Assembly: GCF_014384965.1 (NCBI RefSeq)
Contig: NZ_JACRSW010000030.1
Span: forward strand, 62,001-126,000
DNA: 64,000 nucleotides
Direction: 5' to 3'
Source of the DNA: Jutongia hominis
Lineage (GTDB): Bacteria > Bacillota > Clostridia > Lachnospirales > Lachnospiraceae
In this document: positions 1 to 9,542 of the stretch, piece after piece
How the letters are laid out: each line of letters begins with the position of its first letter
How positions within the stretch are numbered: position 1 is the stretch's first letter
The notes under the pieces: model-generated
The model's input: only the letters and a program-made list of their open reading frames with translations
What the model was told of the DNA's origin: nothing
Databases searched by the model: none
Translations under genes and position numbers: made by a program

Positions 1-1365
1 CGGATATCCTTCATGACCAATCGTTGTAAATGCTTTTGACAGATCATATCTTTTATTTCGGTTAATATAGATTACATTATTTTTGTAATCATCGATTGCC
101 GGAGTCAGATAGAATGCCGGACTCATGCTTTCTTCCAAAGACGCATCCACGTATTTTAATTCATATCCGATCGACTCATCCAGTGCAGGAAAGTCTTTTT
201 GAATCGCTTTTTTTAGATGTTCCATTGCTGTCTGTGGCGTGTTGTATGTATATTCCGCTTTTTGTGCCTGATAATAAACATCCGGTGTATCAGAGATCAC
301 TTTTGCAATTTTTTTCTTCAATTCTTCAATCTTATTGTCTAAGATATGCTCTATTTCTTTGATGGAACGGTCTGATCCGGTCTTGGCTTTGACCAGATAA
401 CTGTAGTATTCTTTTCCCTTTTCAAGATAACAGAGTCCTTTTTGGTTCTTGCTGCTGCCTATTAGTTCTTTTAACCCTTCTGCGAGATTCTTATATGCCG
501 GTATTACCGCATTCAGAACCAACTCTTTATTCTTTTGCTCATAGGTACTCTTCTCGGTATCTGTCATATCGGCAACGCTTAAAAGTTTACCCGCAAAGAT
601 TGTGATCAGATAATTCTCCTCTGTTTTGCTCACAAAATCATTGCATTGGTCGATGATCGCCTGTGCGGTTGTCTCCGACATAAAGATCCCTTTTTTCGCT
701 TTCATCTGTTCAAAAGACAGAATTTCCTTAAAATATGCCGGAACAAGATTTAATAACTCCAAATAGGTATCCACATCGTTTTTCGAACGCAGGCTGTATT
801 CCGCAAAATAAACCGGAAGCTGCGTCTGTATACCGGTTGTCGGCCCTAAGCATTCTGTATATTCCAGGAAATCTGCCGCTTCTAAATTCTGTTTTGATAA
901 AAGATATATCGTATCATAGATCAGCTTTTGCTCTTTGGTCAGCTTTTCATAATCATAGGTTTCGAGTGTTGCAACGCGGTTTTCCGATATAACGAGACTG
1001 TTTTTCATTTCTTTTAGGGAATATTCACCAAGCGTTGGTTTCTCCTGTGTAATCCCATAATTTTCTTTTGTCTTTAATGTATAATTTAACGTAAAAGAAT
1101 CCGAAGTCACTTCGTCCCGAAAGATCTGCTGTATCAGTGCATCAAAATCGCTTTGTGTCTTTTTTACACTACGGTTGTCCTGCACTTTCGGATGATCGAG
1201 CAAATGATAAGAAACCGGCAAAATGCCTTGTCTGATACAGACTGCACCAAGAACCGCAACAAGACAGATCAGAAAAGCAGCCAGCCTGCCACGATGCCCG
1301 AAAAATCCTTTTTTCCGATCCTGCATAAAGTATTTTTTGTAATCCTGTCTGCTTTGCTCTTTCAT
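1..1365 (-). CDS. DUF885 family protein, 3' end cut off by the window
   Basis: The 455 visible residues start at an ATG preceded by AGGAGG seven bases upstream. A short cytoplasmic head is followed by one hydrophobic segment (about residues 28-45), so the protein is probably anchored with its bulk outside the cell. The last visible residues read TIGHEGYP, matching the HEGxPGHH zinc-site motif of the DUF885 family, a group of predicted metallopeptidases; the window ends inside that motif. The substrate is unknown. A tandem repeat array lies between it and the preceding BMP-protein gene. The family call rests on the motif and the long helical N-terminal region; peptidase activity is inferred. 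Confidence 0.75.
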   Translation of the reverse strand, partial: MKEQSRQDYKKYFMQDRKKGFFGHRGRLAAFLICLVAVLGAVCIRQGILPVSYHLLDHPKVQDNRSVKKTQSDFDALIQQIFRDEVTSDSFTLNYTLKTKENYGITQEKPTLGEYSLKEMKNSLVISENRVATLETYDYEKLTKEQKLIYDTIYLLSKQNLEAADFLEYTECLGPTTGIQTQLPVYFAEYSLRSKNDVDTYLELLNLVPAYFKEILSFEQMKAKKGIFMSETTAQAIIDQCNDFVSKTEENYLITIFAGKLLSVADMTDTEKSTYEQKNKELVLNAVIPAYKNLAEGLKELIGSSKNQKGLCYLEKGKEYYSYLVKAKTGSDRSIKEIEHILDNKIEELKKKIAKVISDTPDVYYQAQKAEYTYNTPQTAMEHLKKAIQKDFPALDESIGYELKYVDASLEESMSPAFYLTPAIDDYKNNVIYINRNKRYDLSKAFTTIGHEGYP

Positions 1366-1438
1366 GAAATGCCTCCTGCCCTGACCGGTCACACCCGCTC
1401 TTTTATACCCTTCTATATGTATATGCACAAGCATTTCG

Positions 1439-1676
1439 TTTCATTCCTGATTCTATCATCAAGAAAGTTTCTTTTCATGCCCTGCTTCATCTGCAAGACA
1501 ATTTTACTTCATTCCCGGTTACATCTTCAAGATAGTTTTACTTCATTCCCGGTTACATCTTCAAGTCAATTTTGCTTCATTCCCGATTACATCTTCAAGA
1601 TAGTTTTGCTTCATTCCCGGTTACATCTTCAAGATAATTCCGTTTCATTCCTGATTTATTCGTCATGAGAATTTCA
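1439..1676. repeat. 34-bp tandem repeat array, about 7 copies
   Basis: Units start at 1439, 1473, 1507, 1541, 1575, 1609 and 1643, exactly 34 bp apart, sharing TTCATTCC and TTACATCTTCAAG (plus strand). The array fills most of the gap between the BMP-protein stop and the DUF885 gene. The last codons of the BMP gene contain the related TTACATCTTTCAG, so the array may have grown from that 3' end. The outermost copies are the most diverged. It is not a CRISPR because there are no unique spacers. Confidence 0.9.
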
Positions 1677-1678
1677 TT

Positions 1679-2872
1679 TTATTTAATTTGTATTACATCT
1701 TTCAGCACATAATGAAAAGTCGGTGCAGAACTGTCCTTATTTTCCTGATAACCTTTATTCAGATCAATAGTATCTTTTGCATCATATGGATTGATTCCTA
1801 TATAATCCCCCTGAAAAACGGCAAGTTTGCCGGTTTTTAATTGTTTGATCGCATCTTCCATCCGTTCCTGCGTGCCTTTCGCCACTGCGATTTCATTTAA
1901 TTCAAGCATTGCCACCCAGTTACGTTCAAAGCCTGCTCCGGCATCGTTTCCATTTATGTTGGCATTGACAACATCTTCGATTTTCTTATCTGATAAAACT
2001 GCACTAACCGCCTCTAAAATGTAAGGTTCCCAGTTAATACGGCATCCTGTCAGATAGGTTGTCGGTGCCACATCTTCCATGCTCTGATTATATGCTACAT
2101 GATATGTGGTCTTTGTTCCTCTTGTCGCTTCACAGGCAACAGCCGGGCCGGTTGTGTCAGAATGCTGTGATATTATGACACATCCCTCATCTATCAGTTC
2201 CATAGCACACTTTTTCTCTAACGCATAACTCCCCCATGTATTGGTATATCTGACTGTCATAACCGCCTGCGGAACAACCGATCGTACTCCCAGTAAAAAT
2301 GCCGTATAACCAGATATTACTTCCGCATACGGATACGCTCCGACATATCCGATCTTTGCCTGCTCTTTTGTTATCGTTTTATCTTTGATCATTTCTTTGA
2401 TCTTCATGCCTGCTGCCACACCTGATACATAACGTCCCTGATAAACTGCTCCCATGAAAGTATGATAATTGCTAAGTTTTGGCTTTTCATTGGCATTGGA
2501 TCCGGTTGCCTGACAAAACTGTACATTGCGATAGCGTTTCGCATATTCTTTTGTCTTTTCGGAAAATCCATAGCTGGTCGTAAAGATCAATTCACAGCCG
2601 GTATCAATCAGTTCCTGTAAGATTTCGCCCTCATTTCCTTCTGTCACATTGTATTTTGCATAGGTTTTTACACGATCTCCGTATTGTTTTTCAATCGCAT
2701 TTTGCGCTTTAACAAAGTTCCCGGTATAAACAGTACTGGTATCACCTACATATACAAACCCGACTTTGATGTGCTTTTGTGTTCTCTTATCCAGCACAAG
2801 GAACTGAAACAATGCCGCAACGATGATCACAGCAATGGTACTAATGAATGATATTGCATATATTCTTTTCAT
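1679..2872 (-). CDS. BMP-family solute-binding protein, membrane anchored
   Basis: This 397-residue protein has the bacterial basic membrane protein (BMP/PnrA/TmpC) fold: an early VGFVYVGD strand, a mid-region GYVGAYPYAEV strand and an ISQHSDTTGP segment matching the BMP sugar/nucleoside binding region. Family members usually bind nucleosides or similar ligands for ABC import. The N-terminus is one hydrophobic helix (about residues 5-27) without a lipobox cysteine, so it appears to stay as a membrane anchor instead of being a lipoprotein. No ABC ATPase or permease is adjacent; the upstream neighbour is the HD-GYP receptor. The start has the RBS AAGGGAGA. Acting as a sensory ligand-binding partner is inference. 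Confidence 0.85.
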   Translation of the reverse strand: MKRIYAISFISTIAVIIVAALFQFLVLDKRTQKHIKVGFVYVGDTSTVYTGNFVKAQNAIEKQYGDRVKTYAKYNVTEGNEGEILQELIDTGCELIFTTSYGFSEKTKEYAKRYRNVQFCQATGSNANEKPKLSNYHTFMGAVYQGRYVSGVAAGMKIKEMIKDKTITKEQAKIGYVGAYPYAEVISGYTAFLLGVRSVVPQAVMTVRYTNTWGSYALEKKCAMELIDEGCVIISQHSDTTGPAVACEATRGTKTTYHVAYNQSMEDVAPTTYLTGCRINWEPYILEAVSAVLSDKKIEDVVNANINGNDAGAGFERNWVAMLELNEIAVAKGTQERMEDAIKQLKTGKLAVFQGDYIGINPYDAKDTIDLNKGYQENKDSSAPTFHYVLKDVIQIK

Positions 2873-2910
2873 ATTGGTCTCCCTTTTTACAAAAACATTT
2901 TCTCTGCCTT

Positions 2911-2996
2911 TTTCATGCCTGATCTGACACGATTCTGATACAAACTACTGAACTTTCCCGGCTTTTTTCATTTCTCAGTCTGACATAATCCTGAAC
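2911..2996. repeat. Degenerate two-copy direct repeat, period about 56 bp
   Basis: TTTCATG...TCTGACA...TCTGA at 2911-2938 recurs as TTTCATT...TCTGACA...CCTGA at 2966-2994. The repeat occupies the 160-bp gap between the HD-GYP gene and the BMP-protein gene and resembles the other gene-junction repeats in this window, but with only two diverged copies. Confidence 0.45.
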
Positions 2997-3034
2997 AATA
3001 CTGCTTTTATCAAAACTATTATCCCGATCATATA

Positions 3035-6000
3035 TTACGGTGCATAGATCTTTTGTACATCAATTGTACCGTCTTCGATCAGATCGAGCATGATGTCTAC
3101 AAGCATCGGATCAAACTGTGTTCCTCTTCCTTTTTTGATCTCATTTAATACAAATTCCATATCGAGCTTCTTTCGATAGACGCGATTTGCTGTCATTGCA
3201 TCAAATGCATCTGCAATTCCGATGATCCTTGCATTTAAAGGAATCTTTTCCCCTTTCAACCCTTGCACATATCCCTTTCCATCATAACGTTCATGATGAT
3301 ATAATGCACCTTCATATACATGGTCTACCAATGTGAAATTCTTTAAGATCTCACCACCTCTTACGACATGCGATTTCATAACGGCATATTCTTCATCCGT
3401 CAGTTTGTTGTCCTTATTCAAAATGCGGTCAGGAATCGCAATCTTTCCAATATCATGCAAGAGGGCGGATTTCTTTAAATCTTCAATCGCCTGATCACTA
3501 TATCCCAACCTTTGTGCGATCATCGAAGCATATTCCGATACACGGAACGAATGCTGGCTTGTATTGACATCTTTAGCATCTACCGTCTTAGCGATCGTTA
3601 AAATCGTTTCATTTCCCATTTCAAGCTGTCTTTTCGTCAGTTCCAATTCTTTCTTCTGAATATTTAATGTCTTTTGGATCTGTGTTCTGACTACAAGCCA
3701 TGTCAGATACGCAATTGCTGAGGTAAAGACAATACCAAAATAAAGATAGAACCACCAATGATCATAAATCTCTTTATCTTTAACGATCTGATAGGTACTT
3801 TCCTCTATGACTTTACTCTTTTTGTTGTCATATACTGCCATATGGAATGTGTAATTCCCGGTCGGCAGATTCGTATAAACGATATTTTTTAAGTCACTTT
3901 GCTGTACGATCGTTGCCTTTTTGTCAAAACCTTCGAGCCAGACACGCACATACGGGTCATTTGTCGAATAATTGATCACTTCCGGTATGATCTCTACACG
4001 AGAAACACCTCTTGGTATGTGAAACACCTCGCCTCGCTCTACCTGACCGGTCTCTCCGTCTAACTTGATCGACTTGAGCAACATACGATACGATGACTTC
4101 GTTGTACTATATGCGTTGATATTCATATAAACAACTCCGGAACCACCGGAAAGATAGAGGTTATCCTTGTCATCAACATAATTCCACGCATTTGGTGTCA
4201 ATGACTCCCGTAATCCTTTTGTCGAATCCAGAAGATCATATTCTGTATCTTTATCATGTAACAGTTTTTTCTTATCTACAACATAAATTCCGGCTGCACT
4301 AAGGACAAAGACCTCTCCATGGTTTCCTTCTACGAGGTCAAAATTATTATAATACGGGAAATTCTTTAAAATTCTGATCTTTCCTGCTTTTGTGATGTAA
4401 CAGATACTGTTGCTTGTGATCACAAAATATCCTTCATTATCGCTGTCTTTTACAATCCGCATGATCACGTTCGATCCGAGTCCATCCGACTTTTTAATGC
4501 TTCCTACCACGTTAGTATCCTGAATGACCGCAATTCCATTTCCATCGGTTCCCGCTAAAAGCGTTCCATCCTCTTTTTGCAGCATACAAAGAACTTTAGG
4601 ATTTGTCAGTCCGTCTTTTTCTTTGATCGTAGCACAAATTTTTCTATTTTTGATATAGGAAATCCCGAAATCTCCGGCAGCTGCCATCGTACCATCCGCC
4701 AGTTCAATGATCGATCGGAACTTATCTCCTGTCATACCATCTTTTTCTTTGTAAGTGTAGATCCGATCACCGGCAATTTCCCAGACACCTTCACCACCTG
4801 TACAGATCCAGAGATGATGTCTGCTGTCTTCTTTAAGACAACGTATTCGGACACCTTCCAGCTTTTTCGTCAAACTGTTATCTACCTTTTTGGTTAACTT
4901 CTGATCCACAATATGTAATCCGTTATCCGTTCCAAAGTAAAACTGCCCGTTCCATTTTGTGACAGAATTAACAACATCCCCCGGCAAACCGACTTCATCA
5001 TAAATCTCTGTAAATACCGACTTGCACATACGCAAAAGTCCTAAACGGGACGAAGTAAACCAAAGATTCCCCTGATAATCAATTAACATATGGTCAATTG
5101 AACTGTTAAACTGATTTGTATTGATCGTATGATAGATTCCCTCCTTGTCAATATATCCTGTTCCATTGTCAGCACAGACAAACCAATAACCATCTTCCGA
5201 CTGTTGCAGGGATTTAATATTTATCATATCCCGACAGGAGATCACTTTTTCTTTCTTTAATGTTTCATTTTCAAATCGGTATACTTCTATCGTATTTTCC
5301 TGTGTACCAAGATATAGTTTTCCTGCATCATCAAATGTACAGCAGGTATATGCCGTGCCACTGATGCTTTTTTCTTTTTTAGTAACGATCTTACTTCCAT
5401 TTAACAGGTATAGACATCCTTCATCCGTAACTGCAGCAACCGTACCCACAGCATCCGTCGATAGGCTTTTTGCATACTTAATCTCCGAAATGGTTTCCGT
5501 CACGGAAAGTCCACCTGATAAAGATACGATTGCTAATGCATCGGTCGTTCCAACATAAAAATTACCATCTGTATTTTCTGTAATACAACGAACCGAATCT
5601 GCAGGAAGTTTTTCGGTTGCATCCAATACATTTGATATTTCTCCGTTAATGCAGATTGATACTCCGCTATCATTTGTTCCGATCCATAATCGTCCGGCTT
5701 CATCTGTATACAGACAGTTTACGTTTTTCACCGATTCAAACTCGTTTACCCAGCGGAAATTACTTCCGGTATAACGGTACAGCCCGCCATACGTGCCAAT
5801 CCACAAGACACCATCCTTTGTCTGGGCAATATCATTCGCTTTACCACCCGGCAGCCCGTTCTCTCCATTATAGATTGTTCTGACATATGTATTAAAACGA
5901 TTGTCTGCACTATATTTACTCTTTTGCTTTGCACAGGCAGATGTTCCATCAAGCATTGCCTGCATACAAAGTAAGAAAAAAAGCAAACCAAGCCATGTCT

Positions 6001-6571
6001 TTTTCCGTACATGACTTCGTCTGCCGTCTTTTTTGCGTAATACTTTTGCTTTTAATATAAAAAAGAATAAAAGTAATGTGATCACTTTATCTAAAAAGTC
6101 AACATAAAACTCACCGATGATACACCGGATCACCTTCTGAATCCCCATTAATTCCAAGAAACCGACAACGCCATCTCCCCAGACATTACCGGTCATCCCA
6201 TTACTAAAGAAATAGTTCAAAGGTGCAGAAACGAGCACCGAGATCATTGTCACTAAAAAGCTCAATGACAATGTCCTGAAAAGATTTTCAAAAAATCCCT
6301 TTCTTGCACAAATGCCTACCAGAATTCCAAGTGCAACATTTGTTAATGCATAAACAAGTGAAAGCGATGAATGCAATCCGTATATAATATTTACCGCCGC
6401 TCCAATAAAAGCACCGCATATCGGCCCAAGCACATATGCAGCCAATACTGTCCCAAAAGAATCCATCCATAAAGGAAGCTGCAGTGCTCCTGCCAGCCAT
6501 TTTCCAATGCAATTAATCAAAATGCATCCGATTACAAATATACTTATCTCATAACTTTTTCTGTGCTGCAT
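3035..6571 (-). CDS. Multidomain receptor: ECF-S-like membrane domain, propeller, HD-GYP c-di-GMP phosphodiesterase
   Basis: 1178 residues. Residues 1-200 are a polytopic region resembling the substrate-binding S component of ECF transporters. After another hydrophobic helix come about 600 residues of two-component-regulator propeller repeats (for example DGVLWIGTYGGLYR), a Y_Y_Y-type Ig domain (about 870-945), one transmembrane helix and a C-terminal HD-GYP domain (about 1010-1175). HD-GYP domains hydrolyse cyclic di-GMP. The HDIGKIAIP motif is intact (around 1039-1046), but the GYP signature reads GYV (1100-1102). The architecture suggests that an external ligand controls c-di-GMP breakdown, hence motility or attachment. 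The neighbouring BMP protein is a candidate ligand carrier. The RBS is AGG six bases before ATG. Confidence 0.88.
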   Translation of the reverse strand: MQHRKSYEISIFVIGCILINCIGKWLAGALQLPLWMDSFGTVLAAYVLGPICGAFIGAAVNIIYGLHSSLSLVYALTNVALGILVGICARKGFFENLFRTLSLSFLVTMISVLVSAPLNYFFSNGMTGNVWGDGVVGFLELMGIQKVIRCIIGEFYVDFLDKVITLLLFFFILKAKVLRKKDGRRSHVRKKTWLGLLFFLLCMQAMLDGTSACAKQKSKYSADNRFNTYVRTIYNGENGLPGGKANDIAQTKDGVLWIGTYGGLYRYTGSNFRWVNEFESVKNVNCLYTDEAGRLWIGTNDSGVSICINGEISNVLDATEKLPADSVRCITENTDGNFYVGTTDALAIVSLSGGLSVTETISEIKYAKSLSTDAVGTVAAVTDEGCLYLLNGSKIVTKKEKSISGTAYTCCTFDDAGKLYLGTQENTIEVYRFENETLKKEKVISCRDMINIKSLQQSEDGYWFVCADNGTGYIDKEGIYHTINTNQFNSSIDHMLIDYQGNLWFTSSRLGLLRMCKSVFTEIYDEVGLPGDVVNSVTKWNGQFYFGTDNGLHIVDQKLTKKVDNSLTKKLEGVRIRCLKEDSRHHLWICTGGEGVWEIAGDRIYTYKEKDGMTGDKFRSIIELADGTMAAAGDFGISYIKNRKICATIKEKDGLTNPKVLCMLQKEDGTLLAGTDGNGIAVIQDTNVVGSIKKSDGLGSNVIMRIVKDSDNEGYFVITSNSICYITKAGKIRILKNFPYYNNFDLVEGNHGEVFVLSAAGIYVVDKKKLLHDKDTEYDLLDSTKGLRESLTPNAWNYVDDKDNLYLSGGSGVVYMNINAYSTTKSSYRMLLKSIKLDGETGQVERGEVFHIPRGVSRVEIIPEVINYSTNDPYVRVWLEGFDKKATIVQQSDLKNIVYTNLPTGNYTFHMAVYDNKKSKVIEESTYQIVKDKEIYDHWWFYLYFGIVFTSAIAYLTWLVVRTQIQKTLNIQKKELELTKRQLEMGNETILTIAKTVDAKDVNTSQHSFRVSEYASMIAQRLGYSDQAIEDLKKSALLHDIGKIAIPDRILNKDNKLTDEEYAVMKSHVVRGGEILKNFTLVDHVYEGALYHHERYDGKGYVQGLKGEKIPLNARIIGIADAFDAMTANRVYRKKLDMEFVLNEIKKGRGTQFDPMLVDIMLDLIEDGTIDVQKIYAP

Positions 6572-6749
6572 CTCATACCTGCTTTCTTCTGTAAATCAAA
6601 TCAAAAATTCCCACTACTGTATGTGCATCTTTACATTGCTGCAAAAGTGCAAAGTCAATGCTTTGCACTACAAAAATCACTCTGTAATTCTTGCCAGCTC
6701 CCCCACTGCTATATGTACACTCTTATAAAAATGCATAGTAAGTAATGCT

Positions 6750-6778
6750 ATTATAATGGTTTTTTACCATGTTCACAA
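6750..6778 (-). promoter_or_regulatory. Predicted sigma-70 promoter of the HD-GYP gene
   Basis: On the minus strand TTGTGA and TATAAT are separated by 17 bases. The spacer holds a small dyad (ATGGT and ACCAT around five A residues) that could bind a regulator. The start codon is about 175 bases downstream, leaving a long leader that contains the 6646-6669 hairpin. Confidence 0.5.
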
Positions 6779-6887
6779 GAGAATACGACTTATTTTTATA
6801 CATTTTTCGCTCGTATTATACATTTTTATCCTGTGATCCCATAAAACCTTTGTATTATTATGTATTCCAGGAAAAATTTGAACTAAA

Positions 6888-7016
6888 AAGGTGCAACGCC
6901 AGCGTGTTGTGCTACTGCACGAGCATTTTCCTATTCCATAAAGCAAAGGCACCGGACTAGAATTGCCTCCCAAAGTCAGATTTCGGGGTGACAGTTCCAT
7001 AACCGATGCCTTTGCT
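6888..7016. repeat. Composite hairpin element, MITE-like
   Basis: The segment carries GGTGCAACGCCAGCGTG, then TTCCTATTCCATA, then a block bounded by inverted repeats AGCAAAGGCACCGG (6942-6955) and CCGATGCCTTTGCT (7003-7016). The same order of motifs occurs at 54965-55170. Inside the block CCTCCCAAAGTCAG resembles CCCCCCAAAAAGTCAG at the other site. No coding capacity is seen. It may be a non-autonomous mobile element or an IS remnant. Confidence 0.55.
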
Positions 7017-7070
7017 ATCTTTAAAAAGTATTCTTATATATCAATCCTCGTTTTTTGAGGATTTATCACT

Positions 7071-9092
7071 CTATTCTCCCAGATCAAAATGCTGTACCAT
7101 ATCCGTCAGAATATTTGCCTGTGCAGCCAGTTCTTCGGAAGTAGCTGAGGTTTCCTCTGCAGCTGCCGAATTATCCTGTACACTATTAGAAATCTCTTCG
7201 ATGCCTAATCGGATCTGCTCTACGCTCTGCTCCTGTGCCACATTATTCTGTGCACTCTTTCCGATCAGATCATTGACATTCTGTACCGCTTTAAGCACTT
7301 CATTCATCGAATCTACCACTTCATGTGCTAATGATGTACCCTGCTCGATCTCATCAATGGAAATGCCGATCAGATCTCTTGTATTGCTTGCTGCACGCGA
7401 GCTTTCATCAGCAAGTGAGCCGATCTCAGAAGCAACGACAGCAAATCCTTTACCTGCTTCTCCTGCTCTGGCGGCTTCAATCGACGCATTCAAGGAAAGA
7501 AGGTTGGTCTGATCTGCAATGTCTTCAATCGTCTTAATGATGCCGACAACTTCATGCGACTTCTCAGAGATACGATTCATGGCATCCATCATCTGTATAA
7601 TCTGATCACTGCTGTTCTTCATCATGTCTGTTACACGTTCTGTTTCTACAGCAGATTCTTTTGCACTTTGTGTATTTTCATTTACCTGCTCCGAAACAGA
7701 TACCGCTGTTGCTACCAGCTCCTCAACGGATGCAGCCTGTGTACTTGCACCCTCTGCAATGCTTTGTGCTGCTTTTGAAAGGTCATTTGCTCCGGACAAT
7801 ACCTGCTCTGAGCTTTGAATAATGTTATGCATCATATCCTGCATAGAAGCAGAGATATGTAACAGAGCAGTTTTTACCTTTGCAAACTCTCCGGAATAGT
7901 CATATTTTAACGAAACCTTTAACTTACCATCTGCAATCTGGTCTAACATATCTGAAATTTCATCAATATAATCAATGTATTTCTTCAAACGGTCAACCGT
8001 CTTTTGAATGGATTCTGCAAGCTCACCGATCTCATTTTGCGATTCAACATGAAGTGCTACATCAAGATTTCCTGCTGCAAGCTCCTGTGCTACATCATTT
8101 AATGCTACGATTGGCTTAGAAATGTTCTTTGCCACTTTACGGATCGCAAGTACGATCGCAGCTACACCAATCACAAGAAGGAAGACCAGTCCGACCAGAC
8201 TGGTAATCAGGGAGCTATAGTATTCACTCGCCGGCAGACTGCTTAACACATAGTATCCTTTGGAGCCAATCTGTCCTACATATCCCTCCTTTGTTGACTT
8301 ATCTGCTTTATAAGAAAGGAAAGTACCTTTTTTGCTTTTAAGTGCATTCATAACGTCATCTGAAATATTTGCTTCTGATAGCTTCTTTAATTCATTTTCT
8401 TTTGTTGGGTGATATACCATCGTTCCATCTTCTGTCAAAAGAACGATATAACCCTTGTTGCCAATCTTGTATTGTGAACAGATCTCATTAATATGGTCTA
8501 ACGAAATATCTACACCTGCTACACCAAGAACCTTGTCGCCGGATTCGTTGTAGACCGGTGCCGCCACACTCATAATCTCTTTTCCTGTGCTTACGTCCTG
8601 ATATGGTGCTGTCAGCATTGATTTTCCACTTTCTGTTACCTTATACCATTCTCTTTGTGTTATTTCAAAAGAAGCGTCACTGGTAAATCCATCCGACTGT
8701 GTCAGCGCATTCGCATCAATATCACCTACCCATGTTGCCATGATATTTCCTTTATCAAAGTCTGCTGTCTTTTTCAGCTCATTAAATACGTGAGAATATT
8801 TATCATTTTCGGTAATCTTATCTCCTGCTTTTGTTGTATCAAGGAGCTCTCTGACATTGCCATCCAAAGCTATCTGTTCTACAGTCGTAACATAATTTGT
8901 AAAGAATATTTCCAGCTGATAAGAAGCTGCCTTTGACTGCATGGTAAGATCCTGCTTTTGTGCACTTATGCTGATATTATCGATCATAATAAAGACTAAT
9001 ATCAGAACCAGTGCAAAGATTGCCAATACAACACTTAAGATGCGTATTGTAAGCTCATTTGCTATCTGCTTTTTCCTTTGTTCCTTCTTCAT
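7071..9092 (-). CDS. Methyl-accepting chemotaxis protein with dCache sensor
   Basis: 673 residues. An N-terminal transmembrane helix (about 14-38) is followed by a double Cache extracellular domain (about 40-285; note the [12 protein letters not shown] and [16 protein letters not shown] segments typical of dCache_1), a second helix (about 290-315), HAMP, and a cytoplasmic signalling domain with the conserved tip around [20 protein letters not shown]. Such receptors control CheA. Cache domains of this type often bind amino acids or small organic ligands; the ligand here is unknown. It has its own RBS AAGGAGAG and lies 500 bp from the HD-GYP gene, so it is probably a separate transcription unit. 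Confidence 0.95.
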   Translation of the reverse strand: MKKEQRKKQIANELTIRILSVVLAIFALVLILVFIMIDNISISAQKQDLTMQSKAASYQLEIFFTNYVTTVEQIALDGNVRELLDTTKAGDKITENDKYSHVFNELKKTADFDKGNIMATWVGDIDANALTQSDGFTSDASFEITQREWYKVTESGKSMLTAPYQDVSTGKEIMSVAAPVYNESGDKVLGVAGVDISLDHINEICSQYKIGNKGYIVLLTEDGTMVYHPTKENELKKLSEANISDDVMNALKSKKGTFLSYKADKSTKEGYVGQIGSKGYYVLSSLPASEYYSSLITSLVGLVFLLVIGVAAIVLAIRKVAKNISKPIVALNDVAQELAAGNLDVALHVESQNEIGELAESIQKTVDRLKKYIDYIDEISDMLDQIADGKLKVSLKYDYSGEFAKVKTALLHISASMQDMMHNIIQSSEQVLSGANDLSKAAQSIAEGASTQAASVEELVATAVSVSEQVNENTQSAKESAVETERVTDMMKNSSDQIIQMMDAMNRISEKSHEVVGIIKTIEDIADQTNLLSLNASIEAARAGEAGKGFAVVASEIGSLADESSRAASNTRDLIGISIDEIEQGTSLAHEVVDSMNEVLKAVQNVNDLIGKSAQNNVAQEQSVEQIRLGIEEISNSVQDNSAAAEETSATSEELAAQANILTDMVQHFDLGE

Positions 9093-9542
9093 AATCTCTC
9101 CTTTCTGCTTTTCTTAGAAAAGCAAATACGTATTGTCCGCACAATTTCCATCTTCTATCGATCAAATTGTCAAAAGTCCATTTTCAAAAACAGCCTGTCA
9201 GAAAAGTTCAATCCTTTTGATTTTTGAATCTCATATTATATATTATACAAATTTTATTCTAAAAAAAACAGTATCTCGGCTGTCTATTCTCACCCTCTGT
9301 GTCTATTTTTTCGAAAAGTCAGTATGAGAGCTGCTATCCCCCAAACGCTTGACAAAGAGCCATAAAAAAGATCGGAGAGATCTGAATGACTCCATTCTCT
9401 CCGATACTTCTTTGTATCTTAATCTTTTTTTAATTTATATTTATGCATAATCTTAACCTTGATTGCAATTTAGGCAGGCTTTCCACCCTACGCTTTTAAA
9501 AAATGCTTCGCATGCCATCAGCCCTGACACTCGCTTAGGATA
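9093..9542. other. 450-bp intergenic region
   Basis: No gene seen. The left part should hold the promoter of the chemoreceptor at 7071-9092, but I found no good sigma-70 or flagellar-type sigma match. The centre holds the terminator of the AAA+ gene at 9364-9405. Confidence 0.6.
9364..9405 (-). terminator. Intrinsic terminator after the AAA+ ATPase gene
   Basis: Arms ATCGGAGAGA (9371-9380) and TCTCTCCGAT (9396-9405) form a perfect 10-bp stem, followed on the minus strand by six T residues. Confidence 0.85.

Larger units (their letters stand above)
6572..7070. other. 500-bp intergenic region with promoter and hairpin repeats
   Basis: No convincing gene. It holds a possible promoter for the HD-GYP gene (6750-6778), a hairpin with arms AGTGCAAAG and CTTTGCACT (6646-6669), and a composite repeat at 6888-7016 related to one at 54965-55170. 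A small hairpin (arms AATCCTC 7043-7049 and GAGGATT 7057-7063) sits just after the chemoreceptor stop codon, but without a good T tract. Confidence 0.7.

Noticed and set aside
1153..1668. Plus-strand 171-residue ORF
   Set aside because: It runs through the antisense of the DUF885 gene and the 34-bp repeats and has no RBS or domain.
1439..1676. Repeats at regular spacing as a CRISPR array
   Set aside because: Units are head-to-tail without unique spacers and no cas genes are present.
9093..9340. A flagellar sigma (SigD/FliA-like) promoter for the chemoreceptor
   Set aside because: GCCGAGAT occurs on the minus strand but lacks a TAAA box at the right distance.
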